Assembly: GCA_903925285.1 (NCBI GenBank)
Contig: CAIYET010000230.1
Coordinates: 1 to 50,489 of the forward strand
Source: Candidatus Hydrogenedentota bacterium
GTDB lineage: Bacteria > Hydrogenedentota > Hydrogenedentia > Hydrogenedentales > SLHB01
DNA: 50,489 nucleotides
Direction of reading: 5' to 3'
The notes below the pieces were generated by a model. The model searched no databases, was not told where the DNA came from, and saw only the letters and a list, made by a program, of their open reading frames with translations. Of this stretch, positions 50,465 through 50,489 are shown one piece after another. Within the stretch, counting starts at the first letter, position 1. Each line of letters begins with the position of its first letter. A program made the translations under genes and the position numbers.

Positions 50465-50489
50465 GTAACGCAGAGCGGCAGCGCAAGAA
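50461..50489 (+). CDS. Start of a further gene, cut by window end
   Basis: ATG at 50461 overlaps the previous stop (ATGA) and opens 'MSNAERQRK' to the window edge. Such Glu/Arg-rich starts occur on mobile-element and phage-type proteins. Too short to assign. Confidence 0.3.

Overview
The window is about 50.5 kb of GC-rich bacterial chromosome with no rRNA, tRNA, CRISPR array or complete insertion sequence. The gene content fits an uncultured bacterium of the PVC/Planctomycetes-Lentisphaerae or Hydrogenedentota type. The clues are a pseudopilin-like protein with the planctomycete-style 'LDGH..F' ending beside a LacI regulator, secreted DUF6259-like glycosidase-fold proteins, a hydrazine-synthase-alpha-like dihaem protein, a DUF5009/HGSNAT-like membrane acyltransferase, and many short tandem repeats between genes. 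This placement is inference; no marker gene in the window settles it.

Layout. 0-1.7 kb: the 3' part of a TIM-barrel glycosidase-like gene and a small membrane protein. 1.7-6.9 kb, minus strand: tpiA-secG, a terminator, then murA-hisD-hisC. 7.0-14.8 kb, plus strand: purM, purSL (fused), purQ, a PPIase-like lipoprotein and hisS. 14.8-16.3 kb: a BrnT/BrnA toxin-antitoxin pair with a near-leaderless promoter, and an aldo/keto reductase. 16.4-19.1 kb: a LacI-family repressor divergent from a pseudopilin-like secreted protein. Three sigma70-like promoters here each carry a matching palindromic operator at or just after the start point. 19.2-24.5 kb, minus strand: an ATP-grasp/HAD fusion, a membrane-anchored SGNH protein, a DPM1-like glycosyltransferase and an SGNH-TPR protein, probably a glycan-modification operon. 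24.6-27.2 kb, plus strand: a redoxin-sialidase fusion and a glycerophosphodiesterase.

27.2-32.4 kb is an accessory-looking stretch: a palindromic repeat cluster, a PLD-family protein, a VapBC-like pair with two identical palindromes in its promoter, the large discoidin/beta-propeller/dihaem protein, and an intact HigA gene preceded by only the last ~30 codons of higB. 32.5-34.9 kb: a SIS isomerase, ROK kinase and SDR dehydrogenase operon, likely sugar catabolism. 34.9-42.0 kb: two DUF6259-like secreted proteins, an NAD-binding epimerase-like protein and the DUF5009-like acyltransferase. 42.1-45.9 kb: two DegT-family aminotransferases and a LeuB-like dehydrogenase. 46-48.1 kb: an L,D-transpeptidase and a fucose/arabinose isomerase-like protein. 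48.3-50.5 kb: an ArsR repressor, DUF318 permease, thioredoxin-like protein and truncated DGC protein, with a consensus promoter. This looks like a metal/metalloid efflux operon that is broken at its 3' end.

Two themes run through the window. First, about ten loci carry short tandem repeats of 7, 9 or 10 bp. They often abut or supply stop codons, sometimes supply a Shine-Dalgarno, and in two cases are translated into Pro-rich segments just before a signal peptide or membrane anchor. Second, several promoters can be read with their operators (LacI/pseudopilin, BrnTA, VapBC, ArsR). The most promising undescribed items are the LacI-pseudopilin control region, the coding G-quadruplex/hairpin repeats, and the glycan-modification operon with its ATP-grasp/HAD and redoxin-sialidase fusions.
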